This document shows positions 24,255 through 32,025 of a stretch of 64,000 bases of DNA, one piece after another. The notes beneath the pieces were generated by a model. That model saw only the letters and a list, made by a program, of their open reading frames with translations, ran no database searches and had not been told where the DNA came from. Source of the stretch: Novosphingobium sp. HII-3 (GTDB lineage: Bacteria > Pseudomonadota > Alphaproteobacteria > Sphingomonadales > Sphingomonadaceae). Location: assembly GCF_002916655.1 (NCBI RefSeq), contig NZ_PPSM01000014.1, forward strand, positions 372,001-436,000, given 5' to 3'. The number at the start of each line of letters is the position of its first letter. The first letter of the stretch is position 1. The translations under genes were made by a program, and so were the position numbers.

Positions 24255-26426
24255 TCAGATGTGCCCCCGTCTGAGCGAGAGCTTGGGGACCTTTCGTCCA
24301 CTGTCGAGTGCGGCGCCGCGACCGGACAGGGACGGGTTGGTCATGAAGTACCGATGCAGGTTGAAGGCGTTCTCCACCTCTCCCACCCGGGTATAGGTGC
24401 CGTCCGGCGCCAGGTCCCACGATTGTTCGCTGTCGAGCAGGTTGGCGAGCATGACCTGGTCGAGCACCTGGTCATGAACCGTCTCGTTGCGGATCGGCAG
24501 GAGAACCTCGACGCGCCGGTCGAGGTTGCGGCTCATGCCGTCGGCCGATGTTATGAACACCTTCGCATGGCGGTTGGGCAGGTCCGCACCGTTGGCGAAA
24601 GCCCAGATGCGTGCATGTTCCAGGAAGCGACCGATGATCGACTTGACCGCGATGTTGTCGGACAGGCCGGGTACCCCTGGCCTCAGGCAGCAGATGCCGC
24701 GCACGACCAACTCGATGTCGACGCCCGCGCGGCTTGCCGCATAGAGCCGGTCGATGAGGTCCGGATCGGTGAGCGAATTGAGCTTGGCCCAGATCGCTGC
24801 GGGCCTGCCCGCCTCGGCGTTGGCGATCTCCGCATCGATGCACGCGTTCAGCGTCGCGCGCAGTGAGATGGGAGAGATGGAGAGCATGTCGGTGCTCTTG
24901 GGCTCGACATAGCCAGTGATGAAGTTGAACAGCCGCACGACGTCGCGCCCGGCGGCGGGGTCTGCGGTGAAGTACGACAGGTCCGTGTAAATCCGCGCCG
25001 TGATCGGGTGATAGTTGCCCGTTCCGAAGTGGCAATACGTTCGGTATGCTCCGCCCTCGCGCCGCACCACGGCGGAAACTTTGGCGTGAGTTTTCCAGTC
25101 GACGAAGCCGTAGATCACCTGCACGCCCGCGCGCTCTAGCTGGCTGGCCCAGAGCAGATTCTGCTCCTCATCGAAGCGGGCCTTCAGTTCGACGACCGCC
25201 GTCACGGACTTGCCCTGCTCGGCCGCCTGGATCAGGGCCGAGATGATCGCGGACTGCTTGCCGGCACGGTACAGCGTCTGCTTGATGGCGACCACGTCGG
25301 GGTCGCGCGCCGCCTGCTTGAGGAAGTCAATCACCACCTCGAAACTTTCGTAGGGATGCTGGACGACGATGTCCTTCTCACGGATGGCGGCGAAGATATC
25401 GCCATCGTGCTCGAGGATGCGTTCGGGGTAGCGGGGGCTGTAAGGCTCGAACTTCAGTTCAGGACGATCCTCGTCGCAGATCGCGGAAAGCCCGGAGAGG
25501 CCGATGATGCCCTCTGTCTTCATGACCAGCGCCTGGTCGAGCCCCAGCTGCGTTCGGAGCAGCTCTTCGGCGGCCGGGTCGAACCGTCCCTGCAATTGCA
25601 GCACGATCACGATCCCCCGGCGGCGGCGCTGGATCGCGGTACGGAAATACCGGACGAGGTCTTCCGCGTCCTCCTCGATCTCGAGGTCGCTGTCGCGCAG
25701 GATGCGGAACACGCCGTGGCCGTTGAGGCGGAAGCCGGGGAACAGTTCGGCCGTCGCGCGGCAGATCAGATCCTCCATCGAAATCCAGGCGGCTTCCTCG
25801 CCCGGGATGCGCACGAAGCGCGGCAGCGGGGAGGGGATGAGCACCATCTCCATGACCGGCGCGTTGTCCGCGATTCGGGAGAGGGAGAACAGGACGCCGA
25901 TGCCCTGGTTGGCCACGAAGGGGAACGGGTGCGCCGGATCGATCGCCTGGGGGGTGATGACCGGCATGACGTGTTCGGTGAAGTATTCCCGCAGCCAGGT
26001 GTCGCGCTCGGGGCTGATCTCGTCATCCTCGCCCACGACCACGATGCCCGCTTCGGCAAGCTGCGCCTTGAGCGTCGTCCAGGTCTGCTGCTGGATCTGC
26101 TCGAGCTCCAGCACCTTTTCGTGCGTGATGGCGATCGCCTGCGACGGGGTGAGCCCGTCGATGGAGATCTCCTCGATCTGGCTGCGGACCTGTGCGTGAA
26201 AACCGGCCACGCGCACCATCAGGAATTCGTCGATGTTGTTGCCAGAGATGGACAGGAAGCGCAGTCGCTCCAGCAGCGGGTAGTTCGGGTTGCTGGCTTC
26301 CGCAAGCACGCGCTCGTTGAACGCAAGCCAGCTCAGTTCGCGGTTGAAATAGCGTGCGGGTTGGACCGTCAGTTCGTCGACAGTCTCGGGTGGTTCGCTC
26401 GTGCTCGGCATGTCCATGGTATTCAC
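24255..26426 (-). CDS. ppk: Polyphosphate kinase 1
   Basis: Makes polyphosphate from ATP. 723 residues from GTG 26426, which has GAGG 7 nt upstream (ATG 26417 is an alternative). The N-terminal domain begins RYFNRELSWLAFNERVL; middle blocks include HPYESFEVVIDFLKQAARDP and KQTLYRAGKQSAI. The catalytic His region reads YCHFGTGNYHPITARIYTD. Full length for the family. A perfect palindrome lies 28 bp upstream. Confidence 0.95.
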   Translation of the reverse strand: MNTMDMPSTSEPPETVDELTVQPARYFNRELSWLAFNERVLAEASNPNYPLLERLRFLSISGNNIDEFLMVRVAGFHAQVRSQIEEISIDGLTPSQAIAITHEKVLELEQIQQQTWTTLKAQLAEAGIVVVGEDDEISPERDTWLREYFTEHVMPVITPQAIDPAHPFPFVANQGIGVLFSLSRIADNAPVMEMVLIPSPLPRFVRIPGEEAAWISMEDLICRATAELFPGFRLNGHGVFRILRDSDLEIEEDAEDLVRYFRTAIQRRRRGIVIVLQLQGRFDPAAEELLRTQLGLDQALVMKTEGIIGLSGLSAICDEDRPELKFEPYSPRYPERILEHDGDIFAAIREKDIVVQHPYESFEVVIDFLKQAARDPDVVAIKQTLYRAGKQSAIISALIQAAEQGKSVTAVVELKARFDEEQNLLWASQLERAGVQVIYGFVDWKTHAKVSAVVRREGGAYRTYCHFGTGNYHPITARIYTDLSYFTADPAAGRDVVRLFNFITGYVEPKSTDMLSISPISLRATLNACIDAEIANAEAGRPAAIWAKLNSLTDPDLIDRLYAASRAGVDIELVVRGICCLRPGVPGLSDNIAVKSIIGRFLEHARIWAFANGADLPNRHAKVFITSADGMSRNLDRRVEVLLPIRNETVHDQVLDQVMLANLLDSEQSWDLAPDGTYTRVGEVENAFNLHRYFMTNPSLSGRGAALDSGRKVPKLSLRRGHI

Positions 26427-26454
26427 TCAAGCGCCTCTGGCACGGCAGGATGAC

Positions 26455-26471
26455 ACAATTGCTGCAATTGT
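26455..26471. promoter_or_regulatory. Perfect 17-bp palindrome upstream of ppk
   Basis: ACAATTGCTGCAATTGT: 8-bp arms around a single T, centred about 37 bp upstream of the ppk start, a typical place for a dimeric repressor or activator. On the minus strand it overlaps a GTGTCAT that could be half of a Pho box. Confidence 0.5.
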
Positions 26472-26567
26472 GGAAAGGGGGAGCGCCCCCATACAGCTGG
26501 TAAGGCGATTTGTTCCCGGCGATCCAGGCCGCATACGGTCAGGGCCGGCTGGAAGACCGGGCGACGC

Positions 26568-27014
26568 TCAGGACTTGCGGCTCGGATCGGTCACTGGCTC
26601 GCCGGGGAATATGCCTGCGATGGCAAGCGCGGCGCCGATGCGGGAAAGCGTGTCGAGCACGTCGCCCACGCTTTCCTCGGCGACCAGCAGGTTGAGCGTC
26701 TCGCGCGTGGGGAGGGGGCCGCGATCCCGCAGGGACGTGACGAGTTCGAGAATCACCGCCTCGTGCTCCGAGACATGGCTGCAGCCCATCGGGCAGAAGG
26801 CGAGCGTCTCTAGCGCATCCCGGTTGAGCAGCACCATCACCCGGTTGAACGGCTGCAGGCCGCCGATCATGCGCCACCGGGCGAAGGCCGGGGCAAGGAC
26901 GTGCGCAGGGCAGCGCCGTTGGGCGATGGCCGTCACCCATGCCCGCATGGACCAGACAAGGAACCGGCAACCTTCGTCCAGAGAAGTGAGCGGACGGTCG
27001 ACGTACTGGTACAT
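26568..27014 (-). CDS. Conserved hypothetical protein, likely iron-regulated
   Basis: 148 residues from ATG 27014, with AGGAG at good spacing. Soluble, helix-rich, with MRAWVTAIAQRRCP near the N-terminus and a cysteine-containing FCPMGCSHVSEHEAVILEL in the middle. I do not recognise the family. A close Fur-box match lies 32 bp upstream of the start, so repression by iron is likely. It ends about 140 bp before ppk on the same strand. Confidence 0.65.
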   Translation of the reverse strand: MYQYVDRPLTSLDEGCRFLVWSMRAWVTAIAQRRCPAHVLAPAFARWRMIGGLQPFNRVMVLLNRDALETLAFCPMGCSHVSEHEAVILELVTSLRDRGPLPTRETLNLLVAEESVGDVLDTLSRIGAALAIAGIFPGEPVTDPSRKS

Positions 27015-27045
27015 GCGAGGTCTCCTTTTAAGGTTTGCACATGCG

Positions 27046-27058
27046 AATGATTATCATT
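27046..27058. promoter_or_regulatory. Fur box
   Basis: AATGATTATCATT, a perfect inverted repeat with a single central T that matches the core of the Fur consensus GATAATGATAATCATTATC. It lies between the start of the hypothetical gene at 27014 (minus) and the candidate small RNA (plus), so it could control both. Confidence 0.75.
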
Positions 27059-27064
27059 AGCTAG

Positions 27065-27190
27065 TGTTACGCGGCTTGCTCCTCTCGTCAAGCCCGCAGC
27101 CTGGAGGACTGCTTGTCATGGGGCACTCCTCCCATCCTGTGACCTTGGCCGGGGCGGCTCCTTGCCTTGCCCGCCCCGGCCATCTTTTTC
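27065..27190 (+). ncRNA. Candidate Fur-linked small RNA with intrinsic terminator
   Basis: About 125 nt that starts just past the Fur box and ends in a perfect 11-bp GC stem (GGCCGGGGCGG at 27147-27157, CCGCCCCGGCC at 27171-27181) followed by ATCTTTTT. A second stem pairs GGAGGA with TCCTCC near 27102-27130. Three C/U-rich anti-Shine-Dalgarno patches (CTCCTCT, CTCCTCCC, CTCCTT) lie in or near loops, as in many alphaproteobacterial sRNAs. There is no convincing open frame. A TTGCAC -35-like hexamer is at 27035. The exact 5' end is a guess. Confidence 0.5.
27147..27190 (+). terminator. Rho-independent terminator
   Basis: Perfect 11-bp GC-rich stem with a 13-nt loop (ctccttgccttgc), then ATC and five T. 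No protein gene on the plus strand precedes it, which is the main reason to propose the small RNA. Confidence 0.8.
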
Positions 27191-27352
27191 ACAAGGAGGA
27201 GCGACTTACTTCCCGACCCGGTAATCGCAGGCGCCCTGCAGAGGGCCCTTCTCTCTACCTTCTCCCCAGGTCGTCCACGCTCCATGCGCAGCCTGCGAAC
27301 AGCTTATCCACAAGCTTGCCAACAGGTTGTGCGGCAATAAGCGGCTTGCCGA
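27191..27352. other. Intergenic stretch downstream of the CMD gene
   Basis: No gene seen. It contains one perfect DnaA-box 9-mer, TTATCCACA, at 27304-27312. Confidence 0.4.
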
Positions 27353-27973
27353 TCAGCGGTAGTCGAAGCCGCCCTTCGGCTGCACCTTCAGGGAATTCTG
27401 CTGGAGTGCCGTCATCAGGTACGATCCGACCAGCATCGGGAATTCGAGCATCTGTTTCTCGTCCCAGGTTCTTGCAAGCGTGTCCCACGTCGCATCGCTC
27501 AGGCAGTGGTCGGAAAGCAGTTCCTCCACCCCGCGCAGAATGGCCGATTCGTGCTCCGTCCAGCCGGGCGCCTGCGACCCTTCGAGCACGCGCTCGATTT
27601 CCTCGGCGGTGACGCCGAACGCCTTGCCGATGTCGACATGCTCACACCATTCGAACGGCGCGCGGGCGAGGCGGGCAAGGCGCAGGATCGCCAGTTCCCG
27701 CTCCCGACCGGGGATCGCCCCCTTCGCCAGTTCGATGCCAAGAACCATTTGCCCCTTGAACATCCCGGGATGACGCAGGGTGATGAGGCTGACGTCGGGA
27801 AACGGCCGACTTTCGGGGATGGAGAAGGCGGCGCGGATGACGGCGACCTGCTCCATGCCTTCGGGGCTGACGTCCTCCAGCCGCAGCGGGGCGTAGCGCG
27901 GGCCCTTGTCCACGGTCTGCTTCATGCGGGCGGCAGCATCGAAATCGTACGTGCCGGTGATCGGTTCGGGCAT
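27353..27973 (-). CDS. Carboxymuconolactone decarboxylase (CMD/AhpD-like) family protein
   Basis: 206 residues. The CMD core is seen as ILRLARLARAPFEWCEHVDIGKAFGVTAEEI, split here as ILRLARLARAPFEWCEHVD and IGKAFGVTAEEI; it has one Cys (EWCEH) rather than the CxxC of AhpD peroxidase reductases, so a redox role is doubtful. Many sphingomonad paralogues of this type occur in catabolic clusters with unknown substrates. It follows the sulfotransferase gene by 16 nt, so the two are co-transcribed. Confidence 0.8.
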   Translation of the reverse strand: MPEPITGTYDFDAAARMKQTVDKGPRYAPLRLEDVSPEGMEQVAVIRAAFSIPESRPFPDVSLITLRHPGMFKGQMVLGIELAKGAIPGRERELAILRLARLARAPFEWCEHVDIGKAFGVTAEEIERVLEGSQAPGWTEHESAILRGVEELLSDHCLSDATWDTLARTWDEKQMLEFPMLVGSYLMTALQQNSLKVQPKGGFDYR

Positions 27974-27989
27974 TCGGGTTCCTTCGTCG

Positions 27990-29117
27990 TCAGGCCGCCC
28001 AGCGGTCCATGTGATGCAAGTAATCGGTGAAGCGCGCGCGCACCGCCTCCAGGTCGAGGCCGAAGCGGGCGGGGTCGGGCTTGACCATGCGCTCGGCCTG
28101 TTCGTTGCCGGCCCACCACTGGCTCATGGCTCGGGCGAAGGCGGGGGAAACGTCCTCTCCCAGCCAATCGTAAAGGCGGCGAACTTCGCCGATCGGATCG
28201 GCTTCCATGGTCCGGAAGTGAATGTCGAAGAAACGATTGTCCTGCCCTGCCGCGCGGAAAGCCATGGCGCGCTTCATCGCTTCGGACCAGCACTGCACGT
28301 TGAGTTCGCCGATGTAGACCGGGTCCGGATGGTCGGTGAACTTGCCGATGATGTCGGCATAGACGGTGGCGACGGAAAGCATGACCTCGGCCGGATCGCG
28401 GTGCGTCATCACGAAGCGGCCATCGGGAAAAGCGGCATCCAGCGCGCCGAGGTAAAGCATGTGAGTAGGAGCCTTGAGACGCCACGGCCGCGCCGACTCC
28501 CCCCATTGCAGCAGCTTGAGCACGCGTCTTTCGTAGCGGTAGGTACCGGCCAGATCAGCTTCGATCAGCCATTCGGAATAGCTGGGTATCTGGGCGAAGG
28601 CCTGGAAGATCTGGCTGCGGAAATCGAGCGCCATGAGGTCCTGGCATTCCATCGCGCCGTCGATGCCGGTGGGCGTGCGGCGACCACCCTTCAGCGTCTC
28701 GTCGACGGCGCTGGCCGAGGCGCCGCGACGGGGGTCGGCGGCCTCTACGGTGGAGGGGGGCGGACAGGGCTGCGCGCTTTCCCAGACCCGCAGATAGCGG
28801 ATTTCCGGGTCACTGGAGAGCAGGAACGACAGGGCCGACGATCCCGTCCGCGGCAGGCCGACGCCGAAGAGGGGGGAGCGGATCCGCTCGTCCTCGATTT
28901 GCGGGAAGCGACGATACCAGTCCTCCACCATCAGGCGCTGGCGCAGGTGGAGCAGGATGCGGTCACGCAAGGCGTGGTCGCCGGCGGCATTCAGGCGCGC
29001 TTCGGTGTTCAGCGCCCGGACGAGACGTTCCAGCCCCTCTTGGAAGCCATCGTCGCCAAAGTCGGACAGGCCGGTCTCCGCTTGCGCCGCCGCCATCAGG
29101 GCTTTGCTGTCTTCCAT
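27990..29117 (-). CDS. Sulfotransferase family protein
   Basis: 375 residues from ATG 29117, with GGGGAGAGG just upstream; the open frame extends further but without a ribosome site. The PAPS 5'-phosphosulfate loop reads GVGLPRTGSSALSFLL at about residues 83-98, and the 3'-phosphate motif is RFVMTHRDPAEVMLS in the middle. This is the long Sulfotransfer_3 type common in actinobacteria and sphingomonads, with unknown acceptors. Operon with the CMD gene. Confidence 0.85.
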   Translation of the reverse strand: MEDSKALMAAAQAETGLSDFGDDGFQEGLERLVRALNTEARLNAAGDHALRDRILLHLRQRLMVEDWYRRFPQIEDERIRSPLFGVGLPRTGSSALSFLLSSDPEIRYLRVWESAQPCPPPSTVEAADPRRGASASAVDETLKGGRRTPTGIDGAMECQDLMALDFRSQIFQAFAQIPSYSEWLIEADLAGTYRYERRVLKLLQWGESARPWRLKAPTHMLYLGALDAAFPDGRFVMTHRDPAEVMLSVATVYADIIGKFTDHPDPVYIGELNVQCWSEAMKRAMAFRAAGQDNRFFDIHFRTMEADPIGEVRRLYDWLGEDVSPAFARAMSQWWAGNEQAERMVKPDPARFGLDLEAVRARFTDYLHHMDRWAA

Positions 29118-29215
29118 GCCTCTCCCCGCCCGGTTCGTCCGGTCTTGCGCACCAGTATGCGCGGGCGCGGGCGGGGCGCCAAGCGCCGCGGCGATACTGG
29201 CGCGTGGAGAGGGGG

Positions 29216-29872
29216 CTACCCCCGCGCGGCCCTGACCGCCGCAGCTCCGGCGAAGGGCGCTATGGCGATGAGGACGAGGCTGCTGGCTCCAGCAAGGGCG
29301 AGGCCGCTCTCGCCGCCCGTGCCCAGACTGCCGGCCCCGAAGATCAGCACCGGTACTGCCATCGGAATGACGAGCAGGCCCGCGAGAGCCGCTCCGCCGC
29401 GAAGGCCCGCCGTCAGCGCCGCCACGGTGACACCAAGCGCGGCGAGTCCCGGTGTACCCGCCAGGAGGCCGAGCTCGACCATACGCAGGGTGGCACCATC
29501 CAGTCCCAGCAGGGCGGCGGCGGGAAACGCGGCAAGCATCAGGGGCGGGCCGAAGCTGAGCCAGTGCGCCAGGACGCGCACGGCGATGACGAGCTCTTCC
29601 GAGATCCCGCGCAGGGCCCACTGGTCGAAGACGCCGAGCTCGATGTCAGGTTCCACCAGCCGGTCGAGCGGGAGGATCGCAGCCAGCAGCGCGGCAACCC
29701 AGATCACGCCGCCGCCCGTGCGGGCCAGCAACGGCGCATCAGGGCCGACGGCGAAAGGATAGAGCATCGCGACGGAAAGGAAGAACAGCACGGGAAGGAG
29801 CGGCCCGCCGCCCCGGCCGCCAAGCAGCAGTCGTCCCAGATCCCGGCGCAGCAGCGCGGCGGCCCGGCTCAT
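29216..29872 (-). CDS. ccmB: Heme exporter protein CcmB
   Basis: 218 residues from ATG 29872, which overlaps the ccmA stop by 4 nt. Six hydrophobic segments; family blocks include RRDLGRLLLGG at the N-terminus, LPLDRLVEPDIELG and LLAGTPGLAALGVTVAAL. It is the membrane subunit of the CcmAB ABC complex in cytochrome c maturation (System I), which releases holo-CcmE. No other ccm genes are in the window. Confidence 0.9.
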   Translation of the reverse strand: MSRAAALLRRDLGRLLLGGRGGGPLLPVLFFLSVAMLYPFAVGPDAPLLARTGGGVIWVAALLAAILPLDRLVEPDIELGVFDQWALRGISEELVIAVRVLAHWLSFGPPLMLAAFPAAALLGLDGATLRMVELGLLAGTPGLAALGVTVAALTAGLRGGAALAGLLVIPMAVPVLIFGAGSLGTGGESGLALAGASSLVLIAIAPFAGAAAVRAARG

Positions 29873-30474
29873 GCCCCGAAATCCGCGAGCGCGAGGCGCG
29901 CAAGGCCGGTCAGGCGAAAGGACTGGTGCGAGGCGACGATCGCCACGCCTCCGGCCGCGCAATGCTCGGCCGTGAGGGTCTCGGCCAGTTCGACAGCCCG
30001 CGAGTCCAGCCCGTTGAGCGGTTCGTCGAGCAGCCAGACCGTCGCCTCCTGTGCGAGGAGGCGGGCGAAAGCGGCGCGCTTCTTCTGGCCGGTCGAGAGG
30101 TAGCGTACCGGCACGTCTACAAGAGCGGCCAGGCCGAGCCGCTCAAGGTTGCGCTGAACCGCTTCGGTCGGGGCACCGTCCATCCGCTGCCAGAACGCCA
30201 GAGCCCGGCCGAGCGGCAGGGCAGGGTCAAGGGCGGGGCGCTCGTCCAGCAGGCCAACGGAGCCTTCCACGGTGACGGTCCCGGCGTAGGCGGGGGCCAG
30301 CCCCGCGAGGATGCGCAGGAGGCTGGACTTGCCGATGCCGTTGTGCCCCGCGATCTGCACCGCCTCTCCTGACGAGAGGTTGAGCGAGAGCTCGGCGAAA
30401 AGCACCCGATCCCCACGCCGGCAGGCAATGTTCCGGGCGGTGATGGCTGCGGTTCGTAAGGGTGCCCCTTGCAT
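29869..30474 (-). CDS. ccmA: Cytochrome c biogenesis ATP-binding protein CcmA
   Basis: 201 residues. Walker [12 protein letters not shown] at about residues 43-53, signature LSTGQKKR, Walker [13 protein letters not shown]. The small size and [18 protein letters not shown] opening are typical of CcmA. ATPase partner of CcmB; coupled by a 4-nt overlap. Divergent from phhB with about 47 bp between start codons. Confidence 0.92.
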   Translation of the reverse strand: MQGAPLRTAAITARNIACRRGDRVLFAELSLNLSSGEAVQIAGHNGIGKSSLLRILAGLAPAYAGTVTVEGSVGLLDERPALDPALPLGRALAFWQRMDGAPTEAVQRNLERLGLAALVDVPVRYLSTGQKKRAAFARLLAQEATVWLLDEPLNGLDSRAVELAETLTAEHCAAGGVAIVASHQSFRLTGLARLALADFGA

Positions 30475-30521
30475 GGCGCGGAGCGATAGGGGAAACCTCG
30501 CGGCCTGCCAAGGAGACGCCA

Positions 30522-30818
30522 GTGACCATTTCCCGCCTGACCGCCGACCAGCGTGACGCCATCCTCGCGGAACTGCCGCGCTGGCGGCTGCGGAGCGACG
30601 GCCTTGCGATCGAGGCCGAACTGAAGTTCGCCGACTTCAACGAGGCGTTCGGCTTCATGACCCGGGTCGCCCTCTATGCTGACAAGGCCGATCATCATCC
30701 CGAATGGTTCAACGTCTACAGCACGGTGCGCATGACGCTGACGACCCACGACGCCGGCGGCCTCAGCCAGCGGGACGCGGACATGGCGCGGTTCGTCGAG
30801 ACGCTGCTGCCGGGCTGA
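30522..30818 (+). CDS. phhB: 4a-hydroxytetrahydrobiopterin dehydratase (pterin carbinolamine dehydratase)
   Basis: 98 residues from GTG 30522, with AAGGAG 7 nt upstream. The active-site signature is [19 protein letters not shown] (paired His before Pro-Glu). It dehydrates the 4a-carbinolamine pterin formed by aromatic amino-acid hydroxylases. No hydroxylase gene is adjacent. Full family length. Confidence 0.92.
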   Translation: MTISRLTADQRDAILAELPRWRLRSDGLAIEAELKFADFNEAFGFMTRVALYADKADHHPEWFNVYSTVRMTLTTHDAGGLSQRDADMARFVETLLPG

Positions 30819-30846
30819 AGAAGCGGCCGGTCAAAGGGCGGGCCGA

Positions 30847-31464
30847 TCAAAGCGCTGGATTGTTGTAGCAGTGCCACGTGAAGATGGCTGCGGCGCCCCG
30901 GTGCGGGCGCCAGCCCTCTGCCAGTTCGCGGGTCTGCTTTTCGCTCGGCCGTTCCCCGAGAGTCAGCAGCTTCTGCAGCCCGACCTGCACGGCAAGGTCG
31001 CCGGCCGGCCAGATGTCTGGGCGGCCCTCGGCGAAGAGGAGGTAGATCTCGGCGGACCAACGCCCGATGCCCTTGATCTGCACCAGCTGGGCTATGGCCT
31101 CCTCATCGTCGCGCGGCAGGTTATCGAGGTCCAGGCTCCCTGCCACCACCAGTTCGCAGAGCGAGCGGGCATAGCCCTGCTTCTGGCGGGAAAGGCCACA
31201 GCCTCGCAGGGCGTCGAACTCGGCCGCCAGCAGGGCTTCGGGTGCCATCGTTTCGCCCAGCAGGGCTTCGAGCCGGTTCCAGACCGACGCGGCGGCGGCC
31301 ACGCTGACCTGCTGGCCCACGATCGTGCGCAACAGCGTCGCGTAGCCCGTGGCGCGGATGCGCGGTTCAGGGTAGCCGGCCCGCTCGATCGCCCGCGCGA
31401 TAGCGGGCTCTGTCCGGGCAATCGCGTCCAGCCCGGTGCGAAGTTCGTGTGCCGTCAAACCCAT
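30847..31464 (-). CDS. DNA-3-methyladenine glycosylase II (AlkA/HhH-GPD family)
   Basis: 205 residues. Base-excision repair enzyme removing alkylated purines. Helix-hairpin-helix VQIKGIGRWSAEIYLLFAEG, then the catalytic Asp in DIWPAGDLAVQVGLQ. It has the short form lacking the N-terminal AlkA beta domain. ATIVGQQVSVAA-type opening (TIVGQQVSVAAAASVWNRL) is also typical. Divergent from the ferredoxin gene. Confidence 0.9.
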   Translation of the reverse strand: MGLTAHELRTGLDAIARTEPAIARAIERAGYPEPRIRATGYATLLRTIVGQQVSVAAAASVWNRLEALLGETMAPEALLAAEFDALRGCGLSRQKQGYARSLCELVVAGSLDLDNLPRDDEEAIAQLVQIKGIGRWSAEIYLLFAEGRPDIWPAGDLAVQVGLQKLLTLGERPSEKQTRELAEGWRPHRGAAAIFTWHCYNNPAL

Positions 31465-31538
31465 GCGTTGTCGTAACCTTGCAAAACAAGGTTGCAGCCT
31501 TTAGCAGCCTGCGGCAAGTGCGCATAGAAATGCAGATA

Positions 31539-31555
31539 TGATACAGGATGTATCA
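31539..31555. promoter_or_regulatory. Perfect palindrome at the ferredoxin promoter
   Basis: TGATACAGGATGTATCA: 7-bp arms around GGA. It overlaps a -10-like TATGAT (31537-31542) and lies 18 bp before the ferredoxin ATG, so a bound dimer would block the promoter. The arms do not match a regulator I can name with confidence. Confidence 0.5.
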
Positions 31556-31573
31556 GAAGGGGACTCGAGAGAT

Positions 31574-31891
31574 ATGCCGCAGATCATCGTTGTGAATCAG
31601 TCGGGCGAAGAGTCGAACGTAGAGGCTCCGGAAGGTCGCACCTTGATGGAAGTCATCCGCGACAACGGCTTCGATGAACTGCTGGCGCTGTGTGGCGGCT
31701 GCTGCTCGTGCGCGACCTGTCACGTCCATATCGACCCCGCTTTCATCGGCAAGTTGCCCGCGATGAGCGAGGACGAGAACGACCTGCTCGACAGTTCGGA
31801 TCATCGCAACGAATACTCGCGCCTGTCGTGCCAGGTGCCGGTGACCGCCGATCTGGAAGGCCTGAAGGTCACGATCGCTCCGGAGGACTAA
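31574..31891 (+). CDS. 2Fe-2S ferredoxin (adrenodoxin type)
   Basis: 105 residues from ATG 31574, chosen over the ATG at 31538 because that start lies ahead of the promoter palindrome. Cluster ligands: [14 protein letters not shown] and the fourth Cys in SRLSCQVPV, the C-x5-C-x2-C...C pattern. Such ferredoxins serve P450s, dioxygenases or Fe-S assembly. No partner enzyme is adjacent. It stands alone with a palindromic operator-like site. Confidence 0.9.
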   Translation: MPQIIVVNQSGEESNVEAPEGRTLMEVIRDNGFDELLALCGGCCSCATCHVHIDPAFIGKLPAMSEDENDLLDSSDHRNEYSRLSCQVPVTADLEGLKVTIAPED

Positions 31892-31913
31892 GCGCGACTC
31901 CGGGCTGAACTGC

Positions 31914-31942
31914 GCGACGGCGCCGGCCTGTGCCGGCGTCGC
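31914..31942 (+). terminator. Possible terminator hairpin after the ferredoxin gene
   Basis: Stem CGCCGGC/GCCGGCG extended by GCGA/TCGC across a 3-nt bulge, 22 nt past the stop codon. No T-tract follows, so it is only a candidate. Confidence 0.35.
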
Positions 31943-32025
31943 TCACCTCCGGAAGGATCCCGGGGGCACAAATTTGTCGATCAAAACATTTGCGCGCAGC
32001 GCCTTGGCTTCCTAACTGTCGCGCC

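Noticed and set aside
26450..26467. Full Pho box before ppk
   Set aside because: Only one half (GTGTCAT) is good; the other half is degenerate and the site is too close to the start codon. The palindrome explains the bases better.
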